DNA of 64,000 nt from Sabellastarte sp. h YS-2021 (GCA_964017235.1 OZ024936.1:47295028-47359027), one strand, 5' to 3'. Positions 1-11,223 are shown, numbered from the stretch's first letter. Made by a program: numbers and translations. The notes: generated by a model not told the origin, from the letters alone.

Positions 1-380
1 GTTTAGTAAAACTGCCATGTTATGGTTCATATGTGATGATACTTTACAACCTCCATCTCACTTGTCAGTACATAAAATATAAGGAAAACTTCAAATATTG
101 GAAACAAACCTAAACTCTGAAGAAATTGCATATTTTTATCCCATAATTGAATTAATATTGTGCATTTGATGATTTTATTATGATTTCATTGACTAAACAT
201 CCATGTTTTGGTTTCTCGAGTTTCAGTACCTGGGGATGTATTAAAACACAGAGTCTGGGAATCGGAACAATTTTGCATTGGCGGCATCCTGATTTATGGC
301 TTTTTTTATCCTGATCCCTCCTCCCGACTTTATACTTGTATATCTACTTCTGTTTGTTTGAACTTGAATACTAGACAAAA
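1..380. other. 5' flank of EIF2B4, no coding signal
   Basis: AT-rich sequence before the first recognised coding exon. A possible 3' splice site (TTTCAG, AG at 225-226) could begin the exon that contains the start codon, which would make 227-380 5'UTR and imply an upstream non-coding exon outside the window. I see no promoter element or coding similarity. Confidence 0.4.
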
Positions 381-533
381 ATGGAGCCTGCAGGAAATGC
401 AAAGCCTTCAGATGGAGCTAAAGGAGGTAAAGGTAAACCCGAGACACCAAAAGATAGTAAAGGTAAAGCTACAGGAGAAGAACAGCCTCAGAAGTCGAAA
501 GCCCAACTGAAAGCTGAAAGGCGAGCACTACAG
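381..533 (+). CDS. EIF2B4: EIF2B4 coding exon 1 (start codon)
   Basis: Encodes residues 1-51. The ATG at 381 has a favourable context (A at -3, G at +4). The sequence is Lys/Gly/Pro-rich, as expected of the disordered basic N-terminus, and ends in KSKAQLKAERRALQ, matching the conserved [KR]SKA-L-AERRA-Q block of animal delta subunits. The donor follows CAG at 534 (GTAGAC), so the exon ends in phase 0. An open frame starting at 208 in another frame is a shadow. An additional upstream coding exon cannot be excluded. Confidence 0.88.
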
Positions 534-699
534 GTAGACTTTGCACTTAGTTTTATGCAAAATTTGTTTTATATGAACAAAGAGATAAAAATTGTTGGTC
601 AAACAAAAAACAGTCTGCAAAGGTGTTTTTCTTCCAATCGTTAAAGAAGCTGTACAGTGGGAAATAGTTCAGGTTTTTGAAGGTTAGAACAAGATTAGC

Positions 700-1947
700 A
701 CTTCATTAGCGATTAACTGATAAATCATTGTAGCCGTTATTTATGAATACATAATGACTGCATCTTGACAGAAGTTGAAGATTCAGTACCAAAACTAAAT
801 AATTACTTAAAAGACAACTAGCTTATCTCCATCTATCTCGTCACAAAAGGCGAATACTAGTGGAGGCAACATCTACTACAAGTCACTAATCAGTCAATAT
901 AACCACTAGCTCTCTGTAAGTGTGCTGTAAGCTTTCACTACAATCAATTTTTGGTGGAAATTCAAAATAAAAAGAAAACATCTGCAAAGAATCTTTTTAT
1001 ACATTGCATACACCAATCATTTGTCAACCAGGCTAAAGAAATTGTTGTACAATATATAATTCCTGCAACAATAATTGTTACACAAAGTACTATTTCATTT
1101 ACAGAAGAAAAGTAGCTACTGAAAGGCAAAACATAGAATGCTTTTATGAGAATCCAATTTACAGAATGTCAGACTTACTGTTGTTATAATATCAGTATTG
1201 TCTTTCGATTGACATTGTCAAGAACTGGTTCTGAAGGATGTCTACATTTTTCTCCTTTATGTAGCTGATATTACATAAAAAAACAAGAAAAAAGTTATAA
1301 AAGTTGCTAACAATCTCACATTTTAACTTTATATGGTGTAAGACTGTGAAATTTGCCATGATTTCACTTACAATTACCACATCTCAGCACTATGGTAAAA
1401 AAAAATTGTGAAAAAAAGTAAAACCTCAGTCAGACATTAGTAAGTTTTACAGGCTTAAGTGTCTATCTTGTGTCTCCTGCAAATGAAGCAAAATCTTAAT
1501 CAAATACAAATCTATATAATAAGTAAGGATTTACAGTAACTGAACACAGTTAAGCTGAAGGAAGTTAAACTTCTTGCAATATTAATTTTGCCGGCCATTG
1601 TTGTTAGCTATTACTTGCAGAAATTAGTTTAAAGACACTAAGAAGATTCTAATGCAAATGTGACTTTCATAGCACTCAATCTCCATCACAAGATATGCTC
1701 TAAGGTGCAACAACTAAAAAACATGTCCAAAAATTTCATTGTCCAGAGACACATAAGTGGGGGCCCACACCACAGAGACAGTCAAAAAAACCAATAAACC
1801 TAGGGTGGGTGGGATTTTGTGACGAGATAGTTGTCTTTAAGTAGTTGTTTAATTTTAGTATTGAATCTTGTACTCGTGACAAGATGTAGTCATTACATAG
1901 TCATAAATAATGCTACAATCATTCATCAGTTAATTGCTAATGAAATG
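700..1947. repeat. Foldback element with ~140-bp inverted arms
   Basis: The left arm (about 700-848) and right arm (about 1813-1947) are imperfect reverse complements. Both contain, in opposite orientation, the start CATTAGCRATTAACTGATRA, the middle ATAATGACT and the end ATCTCGTCACAAAA. About 960 bp of AT-rich sequence with no coding potential lies between. This is the layout of a non-autonomous DNA transposon with long terminal inverted repeats, inserted in EIF2B4 intron 1. The exact ends and target duplication are unclear. Confidence 0.7.
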
Positions 1948-2093
1948 ATTTAGTTGAAAGCATGGCTGAAAGAAAGTAAACCTTTTCTTCAAAACCAACT
2001 CAAAATATACTCAAAATAGCCTGTATCAGTTGATTTCAGCTTGAACCAATGAGTATATGATTATTTGAATTTTGTTGTTTTCAGTTTTATTAT

Positions 2094-3618
2094 GTCCACC
2101 CACTGGGGGGTGGACATATTATTTTTGCTTTTTCAGCCGTCTGGCGTCCCACTTGGTTTCCAGACCTTTTAGGCAACAGTTCTTATCCTATCTTTACCAA
2201 ATTTGGCATGCAGGTTTATTAGGTTAATAGCTTGTATGGGATTGCTTTTGGTGATGATAGCTCTATAGCTAACTGAGTAATAGCTACTTTGCTACTTTTG
2301 AGTATCTCTTTGGTTTCCAGACATTTTAAGGAATGCTATTAAGCCTATCTTTCTGAAATTTGGTATGGAGATTCATTGGGTTAATAGCTTGTATGGGATT
2401 GCTTTTGGGGGTAATTGCTTCATAGATGAGTGAGTAATTAATTAAATAAATGACTAATTGGCTATTTTGAATACTGAAAAAGGCAAATGTGCTCACATCT
2501 CCTAAACCGTGCAAGATAGAGCGATTTCGTCGAAATTTTCGACCCACAGGGTATCTAAGGAATGTAATCTTTGCAATTTTCAAAAAAAATTTCCCCTCCC
2601 CAAAAATGGCGGCCATTTTGAATTTTCGAATTTTTGCCAAAAATGGCAAAACACGAATTTGCTTCTATCTCCTTAACCGTGCGAGATAGAGCGATTTCAT
2701 CGAAATTTTCGACCCACAGGGTATCTAGGGAATGTAATCTTTGCAATTTTCAAAAAAATTTCCCCTCCCCAAAAATGGCAGCCATTTTGAATTTTCGAAT
2801 TTTTGCCAAAAATGGCAAAACACAAATTTGCTTCTATCTCCTTAACCATGCGAGATATAGCGATTTCGTCGAAATTTTCGACCCACAGTGTATCTAAGGA
2901 ATGTACTCTTTGCAATTTTCAAAAAATTTTCCCCTCCCCAAAAATGGCGGCCATTTTAAATTTTCGAATTTTTGCCAAAAATGGCAAAACACAAATTTCC
3001 TTCTATCTCCTTAACCGTGCGAGATAGAGCGATTTCGTCAAAATTTTCGACCCGTAGGGTATCTGAGCATTGTACTCTGGGCAATTTTTAAAAAATTTTC
3101 CCCTCCCCAAAAATGGCGGCCATTTTAAATTTTCGAATTTTTGCCAAAAATGGCAAAACACGAATTTGCTTCTATCTCCTTAACTGTGCGAGATAGAGCG
3201 ATTTCGTCGAAATTTTCGACCCACAGGGTATCTAAGAAATGTACTCTTGGCAATTTTCAAAAAATTTTCCTCTTCCCAAAAATGGCGGCCATTTTGAATT
3301 TTCGAATTTTTGCCAAAAATAGAAAAACAGAAATTTGCTTCTATCTTCTTAACCGTGCAAGATAGAGTGATTTCGTCAAAATTTTCGACCCAAACAATGC
3401 AAAAAGGCATGAAGCTGAAATAATTTACATGTACACTAATAAATATTTAACCATCATTGATATATTTCACAAATGAAACAGGGTCTTGTAAGACTACTGT
3501 ACAATTTTAGCAAAAGGTTCATGGGGTGGACATTACACATGATAATGTGTGTTCTTCTGTGCTATCCTGTTTCTATTTATATGTCGCAGCTACTATCAAC
3601 AGGGCGTCCTATTTCTAG
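2094..3618 (+). mobile_element. Hairpin-headed tandem-core element I (Helentron/HINE-like)
   Basis: Starts with an 8-bp-stem hairpin (GTCCACCC / GGGTGGAC, 2094-2115). A spacer carries two GTTTCCAGAC phrases, followed by a tandem core of ~169-bp units (about 2490-3400). The element ends ...TTTCTAG at 3618, followed by TT. A 5' hairpin, internal satellite-like core and CTAG 3' end next to a T are the hallmarks of non-autonomous Helentrons (HINEs); bivalve 'pearl' elements have a similar layout. No protein is encoded. Lies in intron 1 of EIF2B4. Assignment to rolling-circle elements is inference from ends and layout. Confidence 0.55.
2490..3400 (+). repeat. ~169-bp tandem repeat, about 5.4 units
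   Basis: The phrase ACCGTGCGAGATAGAGCG (with point changes) recurs with CCGT at 2507, 2677, 2846, 3015, 3184 and 3353, i.e. steps of 170, 169, 169, 169 and 169. Each unit carries AAAATGGCGGCCATTTT, a perfect 17-nt inverted repeat (mutated in the second unit), resembling a YY1 site. Apparent ORFs on both strands here are products of the repetition. Confidence 0.95.
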
Positions 3619-3699
3619 TTATTTTGTACTTTTGTAAATTTTAACTTTATAGATAAAGGTATTAATATTCAGAAGTATTTTAATGCAATATATTTTGAA

Positions 3700-3740
3700 G
3701 ACACCCCCCCACCCCCCACCCCGCCCACCCCCACCCCCCC
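3700..3740 (+). repeat. C-rich microsatellite followed by A-run
   Basis: Runs of C separated by single A or G, followed by an A-rich stretch to about 3761. The opposite strand is a strong G-quadruplex candidate. Spurious glycine-rich ORF on the minus strand. Confidence 0.9.
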
Positions 3741-4060
3741 AAAAAAACCAAAAAAAAAAACAACATTTCCATTGTCTATATGTTATTTTAAAATTATGTC
3801 TTAATCTCATTATTGAATAAATTGTTAACATTCTTTCCTTTTTTAGGCAGTTTAACCATTTTATAAGTTGTCATATGAAGCGGTATATTATGTGGACAAT
3901 AATCAAGCAGTTAACCGAGTCAAAATCTGCTTTTCACTAGTGAAGAATAGGGCAATGTGGATACTTTTAAGGCTCATTTGCCACTTAAGTAATGAAGTGC
4001 CCTTCTTAGCTAATTTATGATATATGTCAATGGGGCCAATTTTTTGGCTCGTTTGCTAAT

Positions 4061-4104
4061 GAGCCCCCCCACCCCACCCCACCCCACCCCCTCCCCTCTC
4101 CCCT
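4061..4104 (+). repeat. (CCCCA)n microsatellite
   Basis: CCCCACCCCACCCC-type repeat ending in C/T-rich sequence, about 90 bp before the acceptor of EIF2B4 exon 2. The minus strand is G-quadruplex-prone. Confidence 0.9.
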
Positions 4105-4196
4105 TCTTATCAAAACTGAAATTTACGGTATATAGTCCATAACGATTGTCTTTGAATAATATCTTATGTGTACTAGTTGTTGTTATTCTTTCCCAG

Positions 4197-4353
4197 GAAG
4201 CTCAAAGAGCAGCTAAAGAATTAGCAAAAAAAGGGTCTATAGGTAAACCAGCACAACAACCAAATAAACCAGCCCAGCAACCAAAAGGTGAAGGGAAGAA
4301 GCCACAGGCTCAAGCTAAAAAACCTACCTCAGAACCCTCACAGACTTCAGATA
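4197..4353 (+). CDS. EIF2B4: EIF2B4 coding exon 2
   Basis: Encodes residues 52-103 plus the first base of codon 104. Acceptor TTTCCCAG ends at 4196; donor GTAAGC begins at 4354. EAQRAAKELAKKG continues the exon 1 block (compare EA-RA-K-ARKG in homologues). The rest is a Lys/Pro/Gln-rich linker with PAQQP repeats, the fast-evolving N-terminal tail of the delta subunit. Enters in phase 0 and leaves in phase 1. Confidence 0.9.
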
Positions 4354-4404
4354 GTAAGCTTTTTATAATGTTTGTTTTTTTCCAAGAAGTATGACCCAGT
4401 AATG

Positions 4405-4705
4405 GTCACCTGCCATTGTGGCTTTGTGGCTGATATGCTTTCCTGAGACCTCAGAGGATCAGGGTTCAGTCCCAGGATGACCAATTAAAATAGTGCTCTT
4501 GTGTTATTGGATCCTACCCCGAGTCACAGGCTATAAAAAAAACCTCCAGGGAAGTTGATAAATGGTCATCCTGAGACTCTTCTCACTCATTAAGGGAAAG
4601 TCATTCACTAGAGAGTGTGGGCTGTACTTGTGCAGTCAGAATGGATCAAATAGCACTTTGAGTCCTGTAGAAAAGGAGATATTAAGCTGAGTATAAGCAT
4701 GCAAT
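4405..4705 (+). repeat. tRNA-derived SINE-like element
   Basis: The head carries an A-box-like stretch (TGGCTTTGTGG) and a good B box (GGGTTCAGTCCC), i.e. an internal RNA polymerase III promoter of tRNA type. It is followed by ~220 bp of unrelated body with GAGAGTGTGGGCTG and a tail GATATTAAGC. No intact tRNA fold. Located just inside EIF2B4 intron 2. Confidence 0.6.
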
Positions 4706-5265
4706 ACAGTACTATAGTGGTGGAATGATCTGACATGCACTTGATTAACTAATAGGGTGATTGTCTATATTAAATAATAAATTGTTTGACAGAAATCTGT
4801 GCAGAAATACATGTATCAATATTTAGACCTTTTTATTATTTTTCAAACAGTTTTTATGTCAGCTGACTCATGTCGTCACTCTGTGGCGCCCGCGTCTGCG
4901 TGAACAACTTCTTCTCTAAAACTACAAGGCCCAGAGACATGCTGTTTTTTTAAAAGATACCTTATCTATTGAGGATGAAAAATTGTTCAAGGCATGCAAA
5001 TCTGTCTGTTCATCTGTGTACTAGAGACGTTACAAGGGAGGTACCCCCACCAAAAGTGTGAAAATTTCAACACTTTATCACAATTTTCTCAGTGACTATT
5101 TCAGGGATTTGTCTCATTTCTTGCATATATGTACTAGGTCACAAGTAGATTATCTTGTGTGAGTATCAGACCTGGATCTGTCTTATTTTTTTTTATGAAT
5201 TTTTTAAATCATTTTTAATGCATTAAACTTCATAAAATAATGCACTAAATCCCTTATTTTATTGC
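4706..5265. other. Intronic sequence, no recognised feature
   Basis: AT-rich intron 2 sequence without coding potential. A stretch near 5095-5170 (CTCAGTGACTATTTCAGGGA) recurs diverged at 5487-5560, on the other side of the 5266-5447 element. Confidence 0.5.
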
Positions 5266-5447
5266 GCTACAATAGCTTACCATGTGGGACTGAATGCTGT
5301 TCTCAGATGGCCGCAAGGCATCAGGCCAACGTCTAAGAAATATAGACATTTATAGTTGGCCGTAGCCTTAAGTTGTCGTCTTGTGGTAACCTTTGACCTT
5401 TCGGCCATCCGAGATCAGCATTCAGTCCCACATGGTAAGCTTGTAGC
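5266..5447. mobile_element. Small MITE with ~32-bp terminal inverted repeats
   Basis: Left end GCTACAATAGCTTACCATGT and onwards matches the reverse complement of the right end (...ACATGGTAAGCTTGTAGC). The shared arm extends through GGGACTGAATGCTG. A diverged half copy of the left part lies at about 34012-34110. Non-coding; intron 2. Confidence 0.85.
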
Positions 5448-5689
5448 TTATGAAAGCTACATTTAAGTAATTAAAATTTCCAATTTTCTCATTGACTATT
5501 GCAGGGATTTCTCTCTTATCGTGCTTATATGTACTAGGCCACTAGTAGATTCCTTTGTGTATCAGACCTGGATCTTTTTTAATTATTATTTTATGAATTT
5601 TTAAAATAATTTTTAATGCAATAAAATTCATGAAATCATGCACTAAATCACCTATAACTTGAAAAGTATTGCATTTAGAGCATTTTGTT

Positions 5690-7240
5690 AAAATAGGTTA
5701 TTCAGCTAATTTTTTCCATAGCTACAACATGGTGAGTAACTTGGGTGTCTATTCCAATAGCTAGTTGAGCAATAGCTACTTTCTGATTTTTCAGTACCTT
5801 TCATAATGAGTAAAATCACTTATAACTCAAGAACTATTGCATTTACAGAATTTTGTATAAATATGTTATTCAGCATCTTTTGGATCAGCTATAGCATAGT
5901 AAAATTGTAGACCTGTAGCTCATTGCATAGCCCAGTAATAGCTACTTTGAGGTTATCATTGTTGAGTAAATTGCTTGTATCTTCAAAATGTTTTATTTAG
6001 AGTATTTTGTTTTATATGTTTTTCATGTACTTTTGGGTCAGCTGTAACATTGTAAAATTGCAGACCTGTAGCTCATGGCATAGCTGAGCAATAGCTATTT
6101 TGAGGTTCTCACTGTTGAGTAAATCAGTAACTGTTGTAACTTGAAAACTATTGCATTTAGAGAATTCTGTTTAAATATGTTGTTACCTACTTTTGGGTCA
6201 GCTATAACATAGTGAAAGTGCAGAGCTGTATGTCATGGCATAGCTGAGTAATAGCTACTTTCAGGTTCTTACTGTTGAGTAAATCAGTTGTAACTTGAAA
6301 ACTATTGTATTTAGAGTATTTTCTTTAAATATGTTATTCACCTACTTTTGGGTCAGCTATAACATAGTAAAGTTGCAGACCAGTAGCTCATTGCATAGCT
6401 GAGCAATAGCTACTTTGAGTTTCTCAATGTTGAGTAAATTGCTTATAACTTGAAAACTGTTGCATTTAGAGAATCTTGTTTAACTATTTTTTATTATGTT
6501 ATTCATCTACTTTGGATTAGCTATATCATTGTAAAATTGGAGATGTATAGCTCATGGCATAGCTGTGTAATAGCTATTCTCAGGTTCTCACTGTTGAGTA
6601 AATCAGTTGTAACTTGAAAAATATTGCATTTAAAGTATTTTCTATAAATATGTTGTTCACCTACTTTTGGGTCAGCTATAACATAGTTAAATTGCAGACA
6701 TGTATGTCATGGCATAGCCAAGCAAAAGCTACTTTCAGGTTCTCACTGTTGAGTAAATCAGATGTAACTGGAAAACTATTGCATTTAGAGTATTTTGTTT
6801 AAATATGTTGTTCACAGAGTTATGGGTCAGCTATTACATAGTGAAATTGTAGACCTGTAGCTCATGGCATAGCTGAGCACTAGCTACTTTAGATTTTCAC
6901 TGTTCAGTTAATTGGTTGTAACTTGAAAACTATTGCATTTACAGTATTTTGTTTAAATAAGTTATTAACCTACATTTGGGTCATCTATAAAATAGTAAAA
7001 TCGCGGACCTGTAGCTCCTTGTATAGCTGAGTAATAGCTACATTTAGGTTCTCACTGTTGAGTAAATCAGTTGTAACTTGAAAACTATTTCATTTACAGC
7101 ATTTCTTATAATTTGTTATTTACCTACTTAAAAGTACAGCCCTTTAACTGATTGCATAGCTGAGCAAAAGCTACTTTGAGATTCTCACTGTTGAGTAAAT
7201 CAGTTGTAACTCAAAAACTATTGCATTTGCAGTATTTTGT
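5690..7240 (+). repeat. ~155-160-bp tandem repeat array, ~9-10 units
   Basis: Recurrent phrases in each unit are TGTTGAGTAAATC, TAACTTGAAAACTATTGCAT, TTTTGGGTCAGCTATAACAT and TAGCTGAGCAATAGCTA (a short palindrome). Units are 10-20% diverged. Gradual drift from a simpler copy around 5490-5690 suggests old amplification. Non-coding; intron 2 of EIF2B4. Confidence 0.9.
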
Positions 7241-7244
7241 TTAA

Positions 7245-7985
7245 GTATGTTTCTACCCTACTTTTTACACCTCAACAGTTACCTTGTTACTTTCCTTCTG
7301 AATACCATTTGCAGGGCACAACTTTTTGTGTCACTTCTGTCACTCTGAAACTCAAAACACACAGTCAGCTGACACAGAGCCCGTTCACAGGCACTGATTG
7401 CTTGTTATGCAGTACACCAATGTTTTTTTAAAATTTATTTTTGTGTTTATGTTCGCATTCTTACACTTATGGGTATATTAAATATTAAACATAGGGATGC
7501 AAACAAGTAGGTGATGCTCGCTAAAGAAACCACATTTCATGAAAATTCAATCCCAATTTTAAAGGTTGAGGTCTAGCTAAAATATAAAATGCCACTTAAC
7601 TGATTGTGTGTTGGCATAATAAAACATTAACAAAACACATTATTTACATTAATTCACCATTGATGACATCATAGTTACTATTTTATAAGGTGACACCAGT
7701 TAATTCTTACGATGCCATATTGGATATTGCTTCCAGTTAAGGTATACATTAAACTTCACAAGGCCTCGATGTTTAGCCAAAATTTCATCCAAGAACAATT
7801 TGGGCTGCAATCTTGAATTCTCACAGAAAATGTAAAATTACGTGTATCTTGTGAACAGTGCAAGATTTAGTGTTTTTGAGTGTTTTGGAGCCATTTTCCC
7901 AATATTTGAACTCTTGGTGAATCTTGTTCTACTAAATAGTTACTTCAATATTTTACCTGGTTGATTTGGTAAAAAATATTTTACC
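7245..7985. other. Intronic sequence, no recognised feature
   Basis: AT-rich intron 2 sequence. No coding similarity, RNA gene or clear inverted repeat seen. Confidence 0.5.
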
Positions 7986-7989
7986 CCAC

Positions 7990-8166
7990 AGCCCTTAAGG
8001 GCTATCCGGGTATTGTTTTCACTCATGGCGTCCGGATGGTTGGGTGGGTGGCGGGAAAAAGTTTGTCTGGGCTGTATCTCAGAAACCGTAATTTGTAGGA
8101 AGTTGATACTTAGTAGGGACATTGGTTAGGGGGTGTAGGTGTGCGCCATGATGGTGTGACCTTCAT
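7990..8166 (+). mobile_element. Hairpin-headed element A, 5' part (interrupted)
   Basis: Begins with the perfect palindrome AGCCCTTAAGGGCT (7990-8003), then a core unit with TATCTCAGAAACCGTAATTT and GATACTTAGTAGGGACATTG. The core is cut off at about 8166 by element B and resumes at 10175, where the same core continues. Non-coding. Confidence 0.6.
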
Positions 8167-8544
8167 TAAGCGTCCCGCAAGGGACGCTTGTTTGTGTATG
8201 GGAGACCTTCAGGCTCCGCCGGCTCCGCATTTTGTTTTCCTTATAACTCTGTAACCGTTAGGCGGATTCTTTTCAAATTTGGCAGGTTTAGGTAGTAGCC
8301 TTGGGGAATTTTTTTGAATATGCTGCAGTGACATTTCAACCAATCAGAGAGGTCACATGACCAAAAATGTCTTTTTTCGATGGGGAAGCTTGTCCGGATG
8401 ATAACTTGAAATGAATTTTATCAATTCACTTGAAACTTGGCAAATACATTCATTCTATTAAAATCTGAAAATCATTAGATTTTGGCATTGATTGGTTAAG
8501 AAATGGCCGAGTAATTAATGATTAATTAATCATTATGAATTTTC

Positions 8545-9320
8545 CAAATAAGGAAAACAGAAAAATGCTTATATCTTGAAAACCGTGCTAGATAGAGCGA
8601 TTTCGACGAAATTTTTGACCCACAGGGTATCTCTGCAGAGTAGTTATCCCAATTTTCAAAAGATTTTTGTCTCGCCAAAAATGGCGGCCATTTTGAATTT
8701 TCGAATTTTTTTGCAAAAATTGCAAAACATAAAAATGCTTATATCTCGAAAACCGTACTAGATAGAGCGATTTCGACGAAATTTTTGACCCGCAGGTATC
8801 TCTGCAGAGTAGCCGTGCCTATTTTTAAAAAAATTTTTGTCTCGCCAAAAATGGCGGCCATTTTGAATTTTCGAATTTTTCGCAGAAATTGCCAAACATA
8901 AAAATGCTTATATCTCGAAAACCCTGCTAGATTTTGACGAAATTTTTGACCTACAGGGTATCTCTGAAGAGTAGCCTTGCCAATTTTCAAAAAAATTTTG
9001 TCTCGCAAAAAATGGCGGCCATTTTGAATTTTCGAATTTTTCGCAAAATTTGAAAAACATAAAAATGCTTATATCTCGAAAACCCTGCTAGATAGAGCGA
9101 TTTCGACGAAATTTTTGACCCACCGGGTATCTCTGCAGAGTAGCTATGCCAGTTTTCAAAAAAATTTTGTCTTGCCAAAAATGGCGGCCATTTTGAATTT
9201 TCGAATTTTTGCGCAAAAATTGCAAAACACAAAAATGCTAATATCTCGAAAACCGTGCTACATAGAGCGATTTCGACAAAATTTTTGATCTTCAGGGTAT
9301 CTCTGCAGAGCAGCTATCCC
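8545..9320 (+). repeat. ~170-bp tandem repeat related to the 2.5-kb array
   Basis: Units carry AAAACCGTGCTAGATAGAGC and AAAATGGCGGCCATTTT. They start with ACCGT/ACCCT at about 8583, 8753, 8921, 9083 and 9253. The phrases are recognisably those of element I (2490-3400) but diverged (TCTCGCC instead of CCTCCCC), so the two elements share a core family. Two further units occur at 9760-10025. Confidence 0.92.
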
Positions 9321-9690
9321 AAAGAGCTTTCACTCGGTGAAGTTTCAGACCAGTAGCTAATTATTCACCTACTCAAAATGAGTAAATGCTAATTATCTCT
9401 AAAACTATTGCGGATACCCAAATTTTATCAAATAACTCATTCATCTACTTTTGGGAGAGCTTTCACATGGTGAAGTTTCAGACCCGTAGATAATTACTCA
9501 CCTACTCAAAATGAGTAAATGCGAATTATCTCTAAAAGTATTGCAGATAGCCAATTTTTCTCAAATAACTCATTCATCTACTTTTGGAAGAGCTTTCACA
9601 TGGTGAAGTTTCAGACCCATAGCTAATTACTCACCTACTCAAAATGAGTAAATGCAAATTACCTCTAAAAGTATTGCAGATAGCCAATTG
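9320..9690 (+). repeat. ~133-bp tandem repeat, ~2.7 units
   Basis: GGTGAAGTTTCAGAC recurs near 9337, 9469 and 9602, together with TCACCTACTCAAAATGAGTA and ATCTCTAAAAGTATTGCAGA. Sits inside element B, replacing part of its core. Confidence 0.85.
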
Positions 9691-10174
9691 TGAATATCTG
9701 GAAAAAGCTATTTCTTCTCCTTTAATGCTCGGCGGGAGATACACACCGCGGCAGTGGTCTTGTCAAAAAATTTTGTCTTCCCAAAAATGGTGGCCATTTT
9801 GAATTTTCAAAGTTTTTGCAAAACACAAAAATGCTTATATCTCGAAAACCGTGCTAGATGGAGCGAACTCAACAAAACTTTTGACCTGCTGGGTATCTCT
9901 GCAGAGTAGCCATGCCAATTTTCAAAGTATTTTTGTCTCGCCAAATATAGCGGACATTTTGAATTTTCGAATTTTTTGCAAAACACAAAAATGCTTATAT
10001 CTTGAAAACCGTGCTAGATAGAGCAGACTGCGCTGACTTTGGTTGCCACAACAGTATAAGGCTAGAAACGAAGCATTTTCTTAATACTTTAGCACTCACC
10101 TTTATATCCTTTTCGGGACGCTTTGTTTTTGCTATGCAAAAACATTATCTTTTTTTTTGCGTGCGATCCTCTAG

Positions 10175-10725
10175 TTTGACCTTGCCTTAGTGACCTTGAC
10201 CTACAAAATGTTTTTTGGGGTATATCTACGAAACCGTAAGGTGTAGGAAGTTTATACTTGGTAGGGACATTGGCTAAGAGGTGTAGGTGTGCAATATCAT
10301 GGTGTGACCTTGGTTTGACCTTTGACCTTTCCATAGTGACCTTGACCTATAAAATCTTGTCCGGGCTCTATCTCGGAAACTGTAAGGTGTAGTAGTTTGA
10401 TACTTGGTAGGGACATTGGTTAGGGGATATAGGTGCGCAACATAATGGTATGACCTTGATTTGACTTTGCCATAGTGACCTTGACCTATAAAATCTTTTC
10501 CGGGCTCTATTTCGGAAACCGTAGGGTGTAGGAAGTTGATACTTAGTAGGGACTTTGTTTAGGTGGTGTAGGTGTACAATGTCATGGTGTGACCTTGATT
10601 TGACCTTTGATCTTGCCATAGTAACGTTTACCTTAAAATTTTGTCCGGGCAATATCTCTGAAACCGTAAAGTGTAGGAAGGCAATGGTTGGTAGCGGCAT
10701 TTCTTAGGGGTTGTAGATGTGCTAA
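10175..10725 (+). repeat. Element A core: ~145-bp tandem repeat, ~3.7 units
   Basis: Units carry GACCTTGACCTATAAAATCT, TATCTCGGAAACCGTAAGGT and ACTTGGTAGGGACATTGG. It continues the core begun at 8040-8160 after the element B insertion. No CTAG end is visible, so the 3' end of element A seems to be lost near 10725. Confidence 0.88.
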
Positions 10726-11039
10726 TTCCATTGACAGCTGTTCTCCAATTAATAAATTTGACAGCTTCTTATTTTTTAGTTTACTGATTAATGCTGTCAT
10801 CTTGCTTTTAAATTGTCTGGATTTAATACTTTATCTTTACATGCATTTTCTTTCTCTTAGATATTATTTTCTCCACTTAAAAGTATAAACATTACTTGGA
10901 CCTTTTAGAACTGACACTGCTCTGAAAATCTCCCGATTTTTGCACTCTTTCACTACTTCTGTATCTCATGGTGTTGAGAACTATTTCCTCAGGCTGTGGG
11001 GTATGGGCATCTCTGCTATTTTACTAAAAACTGTTACAG

Positions 11040-11223
11040 CATCAAAAACCCGACACCGTGTGCCAGACAACCGCTTGATTGATGTTCCTGGGGTGAGAAG
11101 ACGACTTCAAAAGAAACTGGATCAGCAACAAATTCCCCAGAGAACAATAGCTCAGAGAAAAGTGGGACTCTTCAACCATCTGCACCAGTATGAGAGAGAG
11201 GTCTCACTCACCAGAGACATTAG
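11040..11223 (+). CDS. EIF2B4: EIF2B4 coding exon 3
   Basis: Encodes residues 104-164 plus two bases of the next codon. The acceptor TGTTACAG ends at 11039 and the split codon A|CA closes correctly (phase 1). The peptide contains RVPDNRLIDVPGV, QQQIPQRTIAQRKVGLFNHL and HQYEREVSLTRDI, matching the conserved block where homologues have Q-Q-PxR..SKVSLFSHLHQY. Donor GTAATC at 11224, leaving phase 2. An earlier AG at 10992 is possible but breaks the phase. Confidence 0.93.

Larger units (their letters stand above)
8167..10174 (+). mobile_element. Hairpin-headed element B nested in element A
   Basis: Starts with hairpin AAGCGTCCC-GCAA-GGGACGCTT (9-bp stem) and ends ...GATCCTCTAG at 10174, followed by TT. 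Near the 3' end, TTTTCGGGACGCTT echoes the 5' stem as a subterminal inverted repeat. Removing 8167-10174 rejoins the element A phrase GTGTGACCTTCATTTGACC, consistent with insertion between two Ts. The interior holds two ~170-bp core blocks (8545-9320, 9760-10025) separated by a ~133-bp tandem block (9320-9690). Layout fits a non-autonomous Helentron. Confidence 0.6.

Noticed and set aside
2326-3410. Multiple overlapping ORFs on both strands with a repeated MPKMAKHEFASISL motif
   Set aside because: Produced by the 169-bp tandem repeat; the same words occur in every unit in several frames.
7990-8190. Palindromes AGCCCTTAAGGGCT and AAGCGTCCC-GCAA-GGGACGCTT as bacterial-type terminators
   Set aside because: Eukaryotic intron context, no U-run, and they sit at the heads of repeat elements.
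10992-11223. Earlier acceptor (CTCAG at 10988-10992) for EIF2B4 exon 3
   Set aside because: With the exon 2 phase-1 donor it shifts the frame; the acceptor at 11038-11039 restores the conserved reading.
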